DNA from: Udeniomyces pyricola
Taxonomy: Eukaryota; Basidiomycota; Tremellomycetes; Cystofilobasidiales; Mrakiaceae
Direction of reading: 5' to 3'
Assembly: GCA_039545295.1 (NCBI GenBank)
Contig: BCIK01000017.1
Location: forward strand, 372,001-436,000
Length of the DNA stretch: 64,000 nt
Shown: one piece after another, positions 23,870 through 35,000 of the stretch
Layout: each line of letters opens with the position of its first letter
How positions within the stretch are numbered: the stretch's first letter is position 1
Notes under the pieces: generated by a model
Seen by the model: only the letters and a program-made list of their open reading frames with translations
Database searches by the model: none
Told to the model about the DNA's origin: nothing
Made by a program: the position numbers and the translations under genes

Positions 23870-24330
23870 ATGTTAGGTGTGATGTGTGATGTGTGTTGTG
23901 TAGTGGGTAATGTGTGATGTGTAGTGGGTAATGTTTGTCGTGGGAAAGGTGGGTGAGTTAAGTGAGTTGTGCAAGTCGAATGCGATGGATGAGGTGAGAG
24001 TGGGGAGTCAGAGAGGAGGTGCGTTGTAAGAAGGGTGGACGAGTGGTAGGTGTGTATGGGTGTGAGGTCAGGGAAGAGTGCAAGCGTGAGCAGGTAGTGG
24101 GTGTGGATAGTGGGTGTGAGTGAGTGTGGATAGTGGGTGTGGGTAGTGGGCGTGAGTAGTGGGTGTGTGTAGTGGGTGTGGGTAGTGGGTAGGAGTGAGT
24201 GTGGATAGGAGTGAGTGTGGATAGGAGTGAGTGTGGATAGGAGTGAGTGTGGATAGTGGATGTGAGTGAGTGTGGGTATTGAGTGTGTGTAGTGGGTATG
24301 GGTAAGTGTGAGCAAGTGGTAGTATGGAGT
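23870..24330 (+). repeat. GT-rich minisatellite upstream of the acidic gene
   Basis: Imperfect tandem units such as GGGTGTGGGTAGTG and GAGTGAGTGTGGATAG fill the region just upstream of the gene start. A separate run of GTGTGAG units (23508-23545) lies in its intron. The G-rich strand is the non-coding strand of the gene. Confidence 0.85.
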
Positions 24331-24358
24331 CAAGACAGAGGAAGCAGGATCCCCCCGG

Positions 24359-24372
24359 TTTTATCGCCCGCC
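24359..24372 (-). promoter_or_regulatory. GGCGGGCGATAAAA motif, copy 1
   Basis: The 14-bp word TTTTATCGCCCGCC (plus strand) lies about 510 bp upstream of the acidic gene ATG. An identical word lies about 205 bp upstream of TMA22 (45728-45741), in the same orientation relative to the gene. The function is unknown; it combines a GATA core with a GC-rich box. Confidence 0.4.
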
Positions 24373-25364
24373 AAAACACAAGAAAGAGAGGTGGCGGGCA
24401 CGGCGACGGCAGAATGCTTATCGACGCTGCTTAGGTCAGCTTAGCTCGACCGAAACTCGGCATACGTGGCATAGTTTCTTGCTACGTTTCCGTCGATGGC
24501 TCGCGTCCCAGGGACCCCCTCGCGACGGCAAGCGTACGCCCTGGCCCTGCATGGCGCGTAGACCCGGGGCGTGCGAGTCTGAGCGTTATCAACGCATGTC
24601 GTGCCGGTCGAATCGGCGAAAAAGCTTATCACTTTCGACCGCTGAGCGAGTGAGCGCAAGCGCGAGCGTGGGCGACGTGGCCTCGGCACACCGAGCTGCC
24701 TCTGAGCTGCCTCTGGGCCGAGTGCACCCGTTTGGATCCCGACCGAGCGTCAGGCAGCCCACTGTAACAACCAGCCTCGCATCAACAAGCGGACCACCAT
24801 CGTCCAGTGCGTCGACCTGATCGTCAACCCAAGAGGGAAAGGGGAAAGCAAAGAGAAGGGAGAGAAAAGAGAGGCGATCGTCTGTCCACTAAGTCACATC
24901 GGCTCGATCAGTCAGCAGTCGGCACAGTCGGCACGCTGGCGGCGAGGATGTGGTCGAGCCAGCGTCGTTCTCACTCGGCTGAGCATGGACAGATCAAAGT
25001 CTCCCTCGATCGTCCCCTCAACGCATCGGACTCAGTGAGGAGGCGAACGGTCAAAGAAACGGACGGTAGCTGAGGGAGTAGGCGATCGAATCGGTGTACA
25101 CAGACCGGTCCGACATGTCGACCTGGAAGGACCGACCTGCGAGTACATGTGTAAGATATATGTGAGCATACACAGTGACGTGCAGGTGAGCATATACATG
25201 AGTGTGCAGGTCAGTGTCAGGTCAGTGTACTGGTGAGCATACGCCAGAGCCCCTATGCAAGCATAGGTCAGAGCCTCTGTGTGAGTATACGCCAAAGCAT
25301 CCATATGAGCATGCATCCAGACGGGACATGACGATCGATGAGCTCCCTTGACGTGTGCATACGT

Positions 25365-25397
25365 CGCAAGCAGGCAAGCAAGCAAGCAAGCAAGCAG

Positions 25398-25492
<95 letters not shown>

Positions 25493-26117
25493 NNNNNNNN
25501 NNNNNNNNNNNNNNNNNNNNNNNNNNNNNNNNNNNNNNNNNNNNNNNNNNNNNNNNNNNNNNNNNNNNNNNNNNNNNNNNNNNNNNNNNNNNNNNNNNNN
25601 NNNNNNNNNNNNNNNNNNNNNNNNNNNNNNNNNNNNNNNNNNNNNNNNNNNNNNNNNNNNNNNNNNNNNNNNNNNNNNNNNNNNNNNNNNNNNNNNNNNN
25701 NNNNNNNNNNNNNNNNNNNNNNNNNNNNNNNNNNNNNNNNNNNNNNNNNNNNNNNNNNNNNNNNNNNNNNNNNNNNNNNNNNNNNNNNNNNNNNNNNNNN
25801 NNNNNNNNNNNNNNNNNNNNNNNNNNNNNNNNNNNNNNNNNNNNNNNNNNNNNNNNNNNNNNNNNNNNNNNNNNNNNNNNNNNNNNNNNNNNNNNNNNNN
25901 NNNNNNNNNNNNNNNNNNNNNNNNNNNNNNNNNNNNNNNNNNNNNNNNNNNNNNNNNNNNNNNNNNNNNNNNNNNNNNNNNNNNNNNNNNNNNNNNNNNN
26001 NNNNNNNNNNNNNNNNNNNNNNNNNNNNNNNNNNNNNNNNNNNNNNNNNNNNNNNNNNNNNNNNNNNNNNNNNNNNNNNNNNNNAAGCAGGCAAGTAAGC
26101 AAGCAAGCAAGCAAGCA
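25365..26117 (+). repeat. (GCAA)n tetranucleotide array, interrupted by an assembly gap
   Basis: Long uninterrupted GCAA/CAAG repeats flank a run of N. In translation the array gives KQAS or CLLA repeats in every frame; these are artefacts and not genes. The matching array in segment A is only about 96 bp. Confidence 0.97.
25493..26084. other. Assembly gap (592 N)
   Basis: A run of N lies inside the tetranucleotide array, so the true array length is unknown. Confidence 0.99.
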
Positions 26118-26880
26118 GACAAGTCGGCCCCGCCAACAGCCCATGTCTCGAGTCCTAGCTCCAGTCCAACGATCATGCATGCCCACAGGCTGCAGCCGCT
26201 GGGACACCACATGTTCAGTCGTCTCTGTTGCCTGAGGGGACGTCGTGTCATACTGTCCAGCAGACTAGGCGTCCAGGCGTCCGTCCAGTTATCCGTATAC
26301 GTCCCGCTCAACCCTGCTCTGCCCAGGCATGAGCTTGCCTAGAATGGCGTCTCTGGTCCCTTTCTTCCTCGCGCACTCGCTCCGTTCCACTCTTCCCACG
26401 CTTTCCACTTTTCTCACTCTGCCCACTCTGTCGATCGACGACTGTAATGCCATACGACTGCACCGCCGAGAGATTGTCGACCGGCTTGCTGAAGTGCACC
26501 TGGCGTCACACCATCATCTGAACCCGTATCATAAGCGACTCATCATCGGTCATCTTGTCCCTCCATTTGGCACACATCCGCCCGAGGTTCAAGATCCAAC
26601 TGCCCTCAACGTTAGCAACGAGAGGAAGCACACGTTCACAACACCTGTGTTATAGAACACGTCTGAACCAATACAACAGCTGAAAGTCCACGCAATTTGG
26701 ACGCCCACGCGGCGTGAGGAAGAGGGGGGGGGGGGTTGGTAAGCGAATAGAGGTTCCAGCGAGAGTTCAAGAAGGGGTCTGACTTCAGCAACTAAGAAGG
26801 AAACGAAAGCATGGAACGTCCTTTGTATAGTGTATACAGTTGGACAAAGGCCAGGGATGGGTAGGGCATGTGGATGGTAC

Positions 26881-27751
26881 GTGAATGGATGTGAAAGGGG
26901 AACAAGATATCCTGTAGATGGGATGTGGTTGATCCAAGTGGGTTTGAATATGCGGTCAGATGGGAGGTGGTTGAGGATATGATTGAATGTGTGCTTGAGG
27001 CCCGAAGAACGCGCAGGATAGGGCCGTGAAGGAGGGTGGTTTAGGAGAGGGGGAGGGAGAGACGGTAGGTGGGCAGTTGATAGACGACAGTCAGCAGGAG
27101 ACGGATCAGGCATCGAGATGGTTCATAGTCATTCCATCCGGCGAGACGCGACGACGTGGCGGGAAAGTAAGGGGCACTTTGACGTACTTTGACCCGACCA
27201 GCCGCCATCAGCTTGTGATGCGTTGGTTTCGCAGCCGGCCGGGTTTTGTTTGTCTGATCACTTGCACGTCGCTTATATGCTTGGTTACAATCAAGTCAGG
27301 ATGACAAACTATCTCATCTGGATATTGCATCGTTTTAGGCACGAGACCTGGTTTGCCCAAAGAGAAGTTGACGTCGACGATGCATAGATACGTCAGATCG
27401 CAATATTCCAGCCCATGCCATTCTAGCTGTATATATATCATCTCACCGACTTAGTTCGATCCCATGATGAATCTCCAAACGTCACATTTCATGATCGGTC
27501 CACAAGAATCCGCTACCCTATCAGCAGTTGGGCTGAGTCAACGCTCTGCAAGCGCGCAAATCTCGACAACATGTACACCAGCTAGCTTTCTGATCTCAAT
27601 GGCTCGATCAGTGCCTGGAAAGTCCAAGAACAAAGAAAGGGGGACTTCATATCGTACACAACACTCTGATCCATGCTGCCCCAGCTGGACGAAAGTTAAG
27701 GACGGCGTCTCCTCGCTCAAGGAAGGGTTCCGACCAGGTTGGTACACTCGA
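26881..27751. other. Intergenic between segment B and PHF5A
   Basis: No supported exon was found. A GGCGGGAAA word (27153-27161, E2F/MBF-like) is present on the plus strand. The rest shows no repeat or recognised element. Confidence 0.5.
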
Positions 27752-28865
27752 TCAACCCTTCTTGAACCTAAATCCACCAGACGCACCCACCAAAGAGCCA
27801 CACACAGATACACAAACACATATATATGCATCAACATCTTTCTTGACATACAAGTCCGTCGTCCATGCGATTCAAAACAAACTCACCCAAGCTTCTTTCT
27901 TTCGTAGAACAGGTCTGTTCTACTCGCGCCGAGGTTGACAATCTTGGGGCATCCGTCTCGGTCCTTTTCGAGCCGAGTACATTCGGTGCAGTAGTACGCG
28001 TCCGAGATACCTACATGACAGCGAGAGATATGCAGGGGGACGGGAAAAGAGAGAGAGAGAGAGAGAACGTTTCAAGCCGATGGGGGTGTCATTTAGCGGT
28101 TTGGATCAAGGCTATCGTCACAAACGCCACAAGGGCGGAAAGGGGGAAACAGAATTATCACGTTACCTGGTGAACCGCATATTATGCATCGACCGCCATA
28201 CGTGCCAAAGTTGCAATCATCGCACGTCCTTACGAGCGTCGCCGGTCGAACGTAACTGCAAGGATGTGAGTCGAGGCAGATGGAGTTGGAGAAGGATGAG
28301 GATGAGCGCGGTTTGAGAAGAGAGAAAGAGACAGAGACGAAAGAAGGGAGCCAAAGGAGGGAACGATAGGACTTACGAATCGCAGATTGGGCACTTTCCG
28401 TCGCACTTCTCACACAGTCGGCCGATAGCTATTGATGGGATTGTACAGATGCGAGAAATCGGGGCAAGAGGGGAATATGGATGGGTTGTCAAAGGTAGGC
28501 GATTAGAACAGACGTGCAGCGGGCAACGAGAAGCTGACTCAGCAAGGTCCGAGAAACTAAAGGTTGAATAGGAGAGATTGAGACTGACCGATGCCTGGCT
28601 GACGACGGCACATGATGAGATCTGTAGAAACCAAGCAGCCGCGGGGCAGATCGAGTGAGCAAGATAGATGTCAGTGTTGGATCAAGGGACAGACAGGGTT
28701 GCGACGGTGACGAAGTCGCTATCAAGTGGATTGGATGGGCGAACCGGGGTGATGTTTGGACTGGTAGGATCAAAAGGTGTCAGGCCAAACGGAAGCATGT
28801 CAGCCGAAAGCACACGCGATCGAGATCGCAGGGAGTGATTGAGAACAGCAGGTAAGTCTTACCAT
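27752..28865 (-). CDS. RDS3: PHF5A/Rds3 splicing factor, 110 residues
   Basis: This is the small zinc-binding subunit of the U2 snRNP SF3b complex, which contacts the branch site with SF3B1. Exons are 28865-28863 (the ATG alone), 28760-28745 (16 nt), 28621-28589, 28428-28377, 28255-28167, 28010-27887 and 27767-27752 (16 nt). The protein starts [20 protein letters not shown] and keeps the cysteine knuckles: [37 protein letters not shown] and [20 protein letters not shown]. It ends [13 protein letters not shown]. The length is identical to the animal protein (110). Six introns in a 333-nt coding sequence, two 16-nt microexons and an ATG-only exon make this an extreme structure. It is divergent from the ketosphinganine reductase gene. 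Confidence 0.96.
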
Positions 28866-29136
28866 GGTGAGGAAGTATGAAAGAAGTAGATGACGGTTAG
28901 ACTGGACGCGTCGAGCCGATCAAGGAGAGCACAAGAGAGCGCAAGATTCCATTTCCATCATCAGCGCGACTGCTGCTGCGACTGGCAACCCTCATCCTCG
29001 CCATCCTCGTGCTCGTGCTCGTGCGTATGGGTTCTTGCCATCAAGATTTCAGACAAATATCATTCATCACTAGTGGCTCACATGGTTCTTTTCGCTCTGT
29101 CCATCCCTCAGTCAGCCACAGCCACCTAGCCAGTCG
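28866..29136. promoter_or_regulatory. Shared divergent promoter of RDS3 and TSC10
   Basis: These 271 bp separate two divergent start codons. Apart from a CTCGTGCTCGTGCTCGTGC repeat near 29005, no specific element was recognised. Confidence 0.6.
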
Positions 29137-31005
29137 ATGGACCAACTCTCATCGAGCCTGCTGTCACAGTCGACTACGACCCTGGCTGCCCTTGTTCTGC
29201 CTTGCCTTTTCTTTTCAATTTGGTCCATCTCCATGTTTTTTTCTCGGTCGAAATGGGATCCCAAAGGAAAGGTGAGCTTATGCTGCAGGGTTTTTTTGCA
29301 TTTCCTTCTCATCCATTGGACGTACTGACTCAACTCTTACCGCTCCCATCTCCACCTCGGCAGCACTGCATCATCACAGGTGGGTCTTCAACCTATTTCT
29401 TTACGTGACCATTCTTTCTTTCTGATACCCCTCGGAGCACATGAAACCGCAATTGACCCATGTATATATTATTCAATCTAGGTGGATCTTCGGGTCTCGG
29501 TCTCGCGTTGGCCAAACTGTTACTTGCTCGCGGCGCCGATGTGACGATCATTGCACGCAACCAGGGCCGACTTGATGCCGCACTCACTGACCTCAAAGTA
29601 CGTAGCTTTTTGTATCGATTGCTTTGGCTCAAATGTCATTTCATGTCGTTTGGCTGAGCAATCAGGATCTGCTTCGATTTAACCATTCCCTCCCCCCGCA
29701 GAAAGCGGCGGGATCCTCTCGAGTACACGCCGTCTCGGCTGATATGTCGACGGGTGAGGGTGCTCGACAAGGAATCGCTCAATCCCTTCAACCCTACAAT
29801 GGCAAGATGGCACACGCCGTTTTCATGTCGGCTGGAGTGAGATTTTTTCTCTCTCTCTCTTTTTCATTCTTCATCCTGCCCTTTCTTTGTTTTCGTCTGT
29901 ATCGCAACTCCACGAAATCGAATGTTCTTGGAGAACTCACCATCTTCTGTATCTCTCCTCACTTTCCGCTCTTCCACTCGTTGTCTGGTCATGCGTCGAT
30001 CTCTCACAGGGGTCTACGCCTGGTTTCTTCCTCGAGCAAAGCGATGAAGTCCTTATTCAGAGCATGAACATCGATTACTGGACAGCCTGCTTCACCGCCA
30101 AAGCCTCTGCTCTCCTCATGGCGAAGCAACAGCCATCCTCTCCTACGACGTCCAAGTCACAACCTCCTAAACTCATCTTTGTCGCTTCGACGCTGGGTTA
30201 CATGTCCTTTGCCGGGTACTCGTCGTACTCTCCTGCTAAGCACGCGATTCGGGGTCTAGCCGATACGCTTCGTTCGGAACTCTTGCTGTACGGCATCGAC
30301 GTCCATTGCTTCTTCCCCGCTGGGATCCTCAGTCCCGGATTCGAACTTGAGAACCAAGTCAAACCCGAACTGACCAAGATCATTGAAGGAAGTGATGTGC
30401 CTGGAACGCCAGAGATGGTTGCTGCGGCCCTGCTCAAAGGTCTGTCCATCCTTTCTGTTTTTCAGGACGAGGCGTGTTGCTGGAAGACAGTCCTTCTGAC
30501 CCCCCCCCCCTTCCCTTGGTTTTGGTTGATTGGACTCTCTCTTGTTATGTGGAAATCGTCATCAGGCATCGAGAAGGGTCAGGCTCATATTTCGTATGAT
30601 CTTGTGACGAGCATCTTCCGATCGACGACTCGTGGTATGGCGCCGTACAACCACGTCTTTCTCGATCTCGTCTATGGTTTGATTGGTTCGGTTCGTTGGC
30701 TCTCTTTGTTTTTTGTTTGTTTTTGTTTTTGTTTTTCTTTCTTCCCATCTTGAACCCTCATCTACCTCTATCGACGTCTCACCCTTGGACTTGCAAAAAG
30801 CGCGATGGGATCAAAGGATTACTCTGTGGATCCTTGGCGCTGACTGACATGACCCCCTTACCCCCCCCCCCACCTCCGACGTGTCGTCTGATTTCTGATT
30901 GGGTAGTTTGGTGTTCCTCTGTGGCGCAAATGGGCGGACTATCAAGTTCGACAGCACCGGGACGAACATCACAAGACGTTGAAGGAGCAAGGGTTTTATC
31001 AATAG
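29137..31005 (+). CDS. TSC10: 3-ketosphinganine (3-ketodihydrosphingosine) reductase, 351 residues
   Basis: This short-chain dehydrogenase reduces 3-ketosphinganine to dihydrosphingosine with NADPH on the cytosolic face of the ER, the second step of sphingolipid synthesis. Exons are 29137-29271, 29364-29379 (16 nt), 29482-29597, 29702-29836, 30010-30439, 30566-30690 and 30907-31005. An N-terminal membrane segment (about 15-36, LAALVLPCLFFSIWSISMFF) precedes the Rossmann motif TGGSSGLG (50-57). ADMSTGEG and the catalytic set follow: Asn154, Ser194, and Tyr207/Lys211 in YSPAK. PAGILSPGFE is the family substrate loop. The C-terminal VFLDLVYGLIGS stretch is a likely second membrane contact, followed by a charged tail. 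No residue expected for catalysis is missing. Confidence 0.94.
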
Positions 31006-32071
31006 GCAGGCTGATTCAGGGAGACGACATTTCGAGGCGTCACAAAGGGGTGGGTGGATGGATGGATGGTGCGAATGGGTGGGGGTGATATACAATATAT
31101 GTTATACGTTTGTATGTGTGTGTATATGTGTGTGTGTGTGAGTGTGTTATGTGCGTACGTTTGATGTAATGTACGCAACATGGTATGTAGATGTATGTTG
31201 GATGATGTCGATGATTACAGGCTTGCAGACAAGGTAGAAGACGTTGATCGAGAACTCTCTGGCCGTCGGGAAGACCCGGCTGAGGGAGTGATCGAGATTG
31301 AGGATGTGCCGCGCAGACGTCAGAACGTTAGAATTCAGAAGTCGTCGATCAGAGCGAGCGAGACTAAGCGCGCGAGCAGAGGCATAATTATTCAACGCAC
31401 TTGCGCTAATTCACTTAATGATCACAATCACAAACTGGCCCTCCACCTGGACAGAAGGGGGCCGGGATGGCCAATGGTCGTCCGTCTCGTTGCAGGAGGG
31501 ACGATGTCTGCAGTATGATTCTGCAGAGAATAAGCCCCCAAGGCTGATGCAGGAATATTTGAAGATAAAGATTTGGGTCATCATATCTATCACTCAGCTC
31601 GATGATTATGATTATGATTATGATATCAATATAGCTGGGGACTCCACGCAGCTCCCCGACCTGGCGTTGGCAAGTGGCTCTCTCCCGGCCCACCGTCGTC
31701 TGATCACGGTTGAGTCGCCCCAACACATCGTTCGCTTCGTTTGGTTGGCGCTTTGCCCCAATTCCGACTGTCCTCTTCTTCCCCTCCTACTTGCCTGCCG
31801 CCTTCCATCTTTCCTCCATCTCCCCCCTTCAACCGACCTATATACCCTTTCCTCCCTATCTTTCCCCTGACCTTCCATCTACTACGCACACATCTATCCA
31901 TCCTTCCCACAATCTGCTTCCTTTTCTACAGCTTTCCATCTACCCCATCCACCCACTTCCTTGCCTTCCCCTCGCCACTTTCCCACCACGTCGTCCCCAA
32001 ATCTCCCCTCCCCCTCCCTTGCATCCCTGCCTTCTGCAACGCTCTCTGAAGACTGGATCAACTTAGACAAA
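31006..32071. other. Intergenic upstream of acetyl-CoA carboxylase
   Basis: A GT-rich microsatellite lies at 31111-31147 and a TATGAT repeat at 31606-31625. From about 31790 to 32040 the plus strand is nearly pure pyrimidine, as expected for a promoter/5' UTR of a highly expressed fungal gene. No exon is supported. Confidence 0.55.
31111..31147 (+). repeat. (TG)n microsatellite
   Basis: TGTGTG/TATG dinucleotide repeats occur downstream of TSC10. Confidence 0.9.
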
Positions 32072-35000
32072 ATGGCCGGAGAACACGCTAACGTTCAGCA
32101 TTTCATTGGTAAGTCGTTCATGCCGCTCATCAGTCCGGCTGCGATCGACCCGAAGCTCCCCAAGAAGTCGGTTGGTCGGTGGTTTCTTGAGCCCATCAAA
32201 GGAAGCCCCCCCCCCCAAAGTCGAGCTAGCCAGCCCTTTCCTACCCTGGTCGCCCATGGCTTTTATCCTTTTATCCTGACACCAGGCTCAGAGCCTGTTG
32301 ATAGTGTCCTAGTCGTACATTCAATTGGGTCATCGTGCCTCTTGCCTGGGACAGAAGCAAGGGCAAGGAAGAAAGCGAGATCCCAAGACCTTGCTTTCTT
32401 CTTTCCCCAATTCATTACCGGTCTAGTCCTTGTCCGGGCCATTCTCGTTTGCCTTTCAAGAGGCCCTTTTTTTGCCGGGCTCTCTTCATCTAGACTCCCA
32501 TCGCTAGTCATTGACATACAATGCACATCAGATATGTTGATCTAATGCGGAGATCGCCATGTACACCATCTTTCTCGCTTCTCTCTTCGATCGAACACCT
32601 CCTTCCCCCTTCCCCGGCAAACCCCAACGCTTTCTGTCCCAGTCCGACTTGCTGGGCCTTGGTGCACCTTCTCTGTTTTGATTGTTCTCGCAACCAAGCC
32701 GCTAGCTTTCCTGCCAGTATGATACGTAGACTGACGTGATGCCCTTCTTCTCCCCCTGGTCCCTTTGACGCATTCACTTTCGCCAGGTGGCAACGCCATC
32801 GATAACGCCCCTCCCTNGATAGTCACGGACTTTGTTCGTTCTCAGGGCGGTCACACCGTCATCACAAAGGTCCTTATCGCCAACAACGGTATCGCCGCCG
32901 TCAAAGAGATTCGATCCGTTCGCAAGTGGTCGTACGAGCAGTTTGGTGACGAGCGGGCAATCGAGTTCACTGTCATGGCTACTCCGGAGGATCTGTACGT
33001 CTCGATCTCCCGGCATACGACGAATTCCGATCCTGTGTATCGCTAACGGATCGATCTCTATTCCCTTGCGTAACAATCCACTCCTTGATCTTTCTTCTTC
33101 CCCCATTCCTGCATTACAGGAAAGTTAATGCCGATTACATCCGAATGGCTGATCGATTCGTCGAGGTCCCCGGAGGAACTAACAACAACAACTACGCCAA
33201 CGTCGACTTGATTGTCGACGTTGCCGAGCGATCCGGTGTGCATGCCGTCTGGGCTGGATGGTACGTTGTCCTATCTTCTTTCCATCCTCGGTGCCCGTTC
33301 TGAGTGGCACTATCTCTTCAGAGAGAGCAGTATCGAAATGGTTGACTGAGTGGCTGCTCATTTTCCTTGTCTCCTCATCCGCAGGGGTCACGCTTCGGAA
33401 AACCCTCGACTGCCTGAAATGCTCGCTGCCTCGCCCAACAAGATCATCTTCATCGGTCCCCCCGGTTCGGCGATGCGTTCGCTCGGTGACAAGATCTCGT
33501 CCACTATCGTCGCCCAGCACGCTAAGGTCCCATGCATGCCTTGGTCGGGGACAGGCATCACTGACACTGAGATGTCGCCCCAGGGCTTCGTCACTGTCCC
33601 TGATGGACCTTACCAGGCTGCGTGTGTCAAGACTTGGGAGGATGGTCAGACTCGTGCTGAGAAGATTGGTTACCCCGTCATGATTAAGGCTTCGGAAGGT
33701 GGAGGAGGAAAGGGTATCAGGATGGTCCACTCCAACGAGGCCTTCAAGACCTCGTTCCAGGCCGTCGCTTCGGAAGTTCCCGGTACGTCTCCGTCGTCTT
33801 TGCCAGTGCAGCTCGGCATCCTGATTTCCCATCTGCTCAGCCCCTCGTAGATATCTGATCACTGACCCCGTTTGTTATCCCGTTCGTCTCATCTCGTCAT
33901 CATAGGTTCGCCTATCTTCGTCATGGCTCTTGCCGGCTCGGCTCGACATCTCGAGGTTCAGCTTCTCGCCGATCAGTACGGCAATGCCATCTCCCTCTTT
34001 GGTCGAGACTGTTCCGTCCAGCGACGACACCAGAAGATCATTGAGGAGGCTCCCGTCAGCATCGCTTCGCCCGAGAAGTTTGAGGAGATGGAGAAGGCTG
34101 CCGTCCGATTGGCCAAGCTCGTCGGATACGTTAGTGCGGGAACCGTCGAGTGTACGTTGTTTTTCTTTGCTTTTTCTTCTGTATCCATTCATTTGCTTAG
34201 GGAAACGTGTCGCTGGAACATTCATGAATTCGGCTGATGATACTTTGAACACTTGTTTCTCTCCTCTTTCAGACCTCTACTCCCACGCCGACGACTCTTT
34301 CTTCTTCCTCGAGCTCAACCCTCGTCTCCAGGTCGAGCACCCTACGACCGAGATGGTCTCGGGCGTCAACCTTCCCGCCGCTCAGCTCCAGATTGCGATG
34401 GGTATCACCCTCCACCGAATCAGGGATATCAGGGTTCTCTACGGCCTCGACCCCCACTCGGGTGGTGACATCGGTTCGTTGTGTCCCTCATCCCCTTCCA
34501 TCGAAGCCTTTGAGGAATGCTCTGCTCACCTTTCATCTCATCTCGTTTCTGTATCCTGCAGACTTTGACTACGTGAAGCCGGAATCGGTTACCTCGCAGA
34601 GGAAGCCTCGACCCAAGGGACACGTCGTCGCTTGCCGAATCACGTCGGAGAACCCGGACGAAGGTTTCAAGCCATCGGGCGGAGATATCCAGGAGCTGAA
34701 CTTCCGATCCAACACCAACGTCTGGGGTTACTTCTCCGTTGGAGCGGCCGGAGGAATTCACAGTGTGAGCATTCATGCCGCCTCCCTCATTGTTGAGGAT
34801 CGGGTTTGAGTTACTGATCCGAACGTCTCGCCTTGGTTGTCTTTTAGTTCGCCGACTCGCAATTCGGTCACGTCTTCGCTTACGGTTCGGATCGACCCAC
34901 CGCGAGGAAGAACATGGTCGTCGCGCTCAAGGAGCTCTCGATTCGAGGTGACTTCAGGACCACGGTTGAATAGTACGTCCCATGATGTCTCTTTTGCCCG

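Larger units (their letters stand above)
22084..26880 (-). repeat. Segment B: full-length inverted partner of segment A
   Basis: Read on the minus strand, this segment holds, in order: a 5' block (26880-25017) shared with A; about 2.0 kb of sequence absent from A (25017-22985: promoter and N-terminal coding part of the acidic gene); and a 3' block (22985-22084) shared with A, covering the C-terminal coding end and a pyrimidine-rich 3' flank. A and B lie in opposite orientation about 16 kb apart, enclosing DPM2, EFM7, the WOPR gene, HSP60 and HSP10. Confidence 0.85.

Noticed and set aside
23870..24330. GT-rich minisatellite as an internal telomere tract
   Set aside because: Units such as GGGTGTGGGTAGTG are irregular and do not contain the usual TTAGGG-type repeat.
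25268..26342. Long open frames made of KQAS or CLLA repeats through the (GCAA)n array on both strands
   Set aside because: They arise because a 4-bp repeat without stop words is open in every frame, and they run through 592 N.
22701..26880. Segment B as an insertion sequence or transposon
   Set aside because: No transposase, reverse transcriptase, terminal repeats or target-site duplication were found; a segmental duplication explains the data better.
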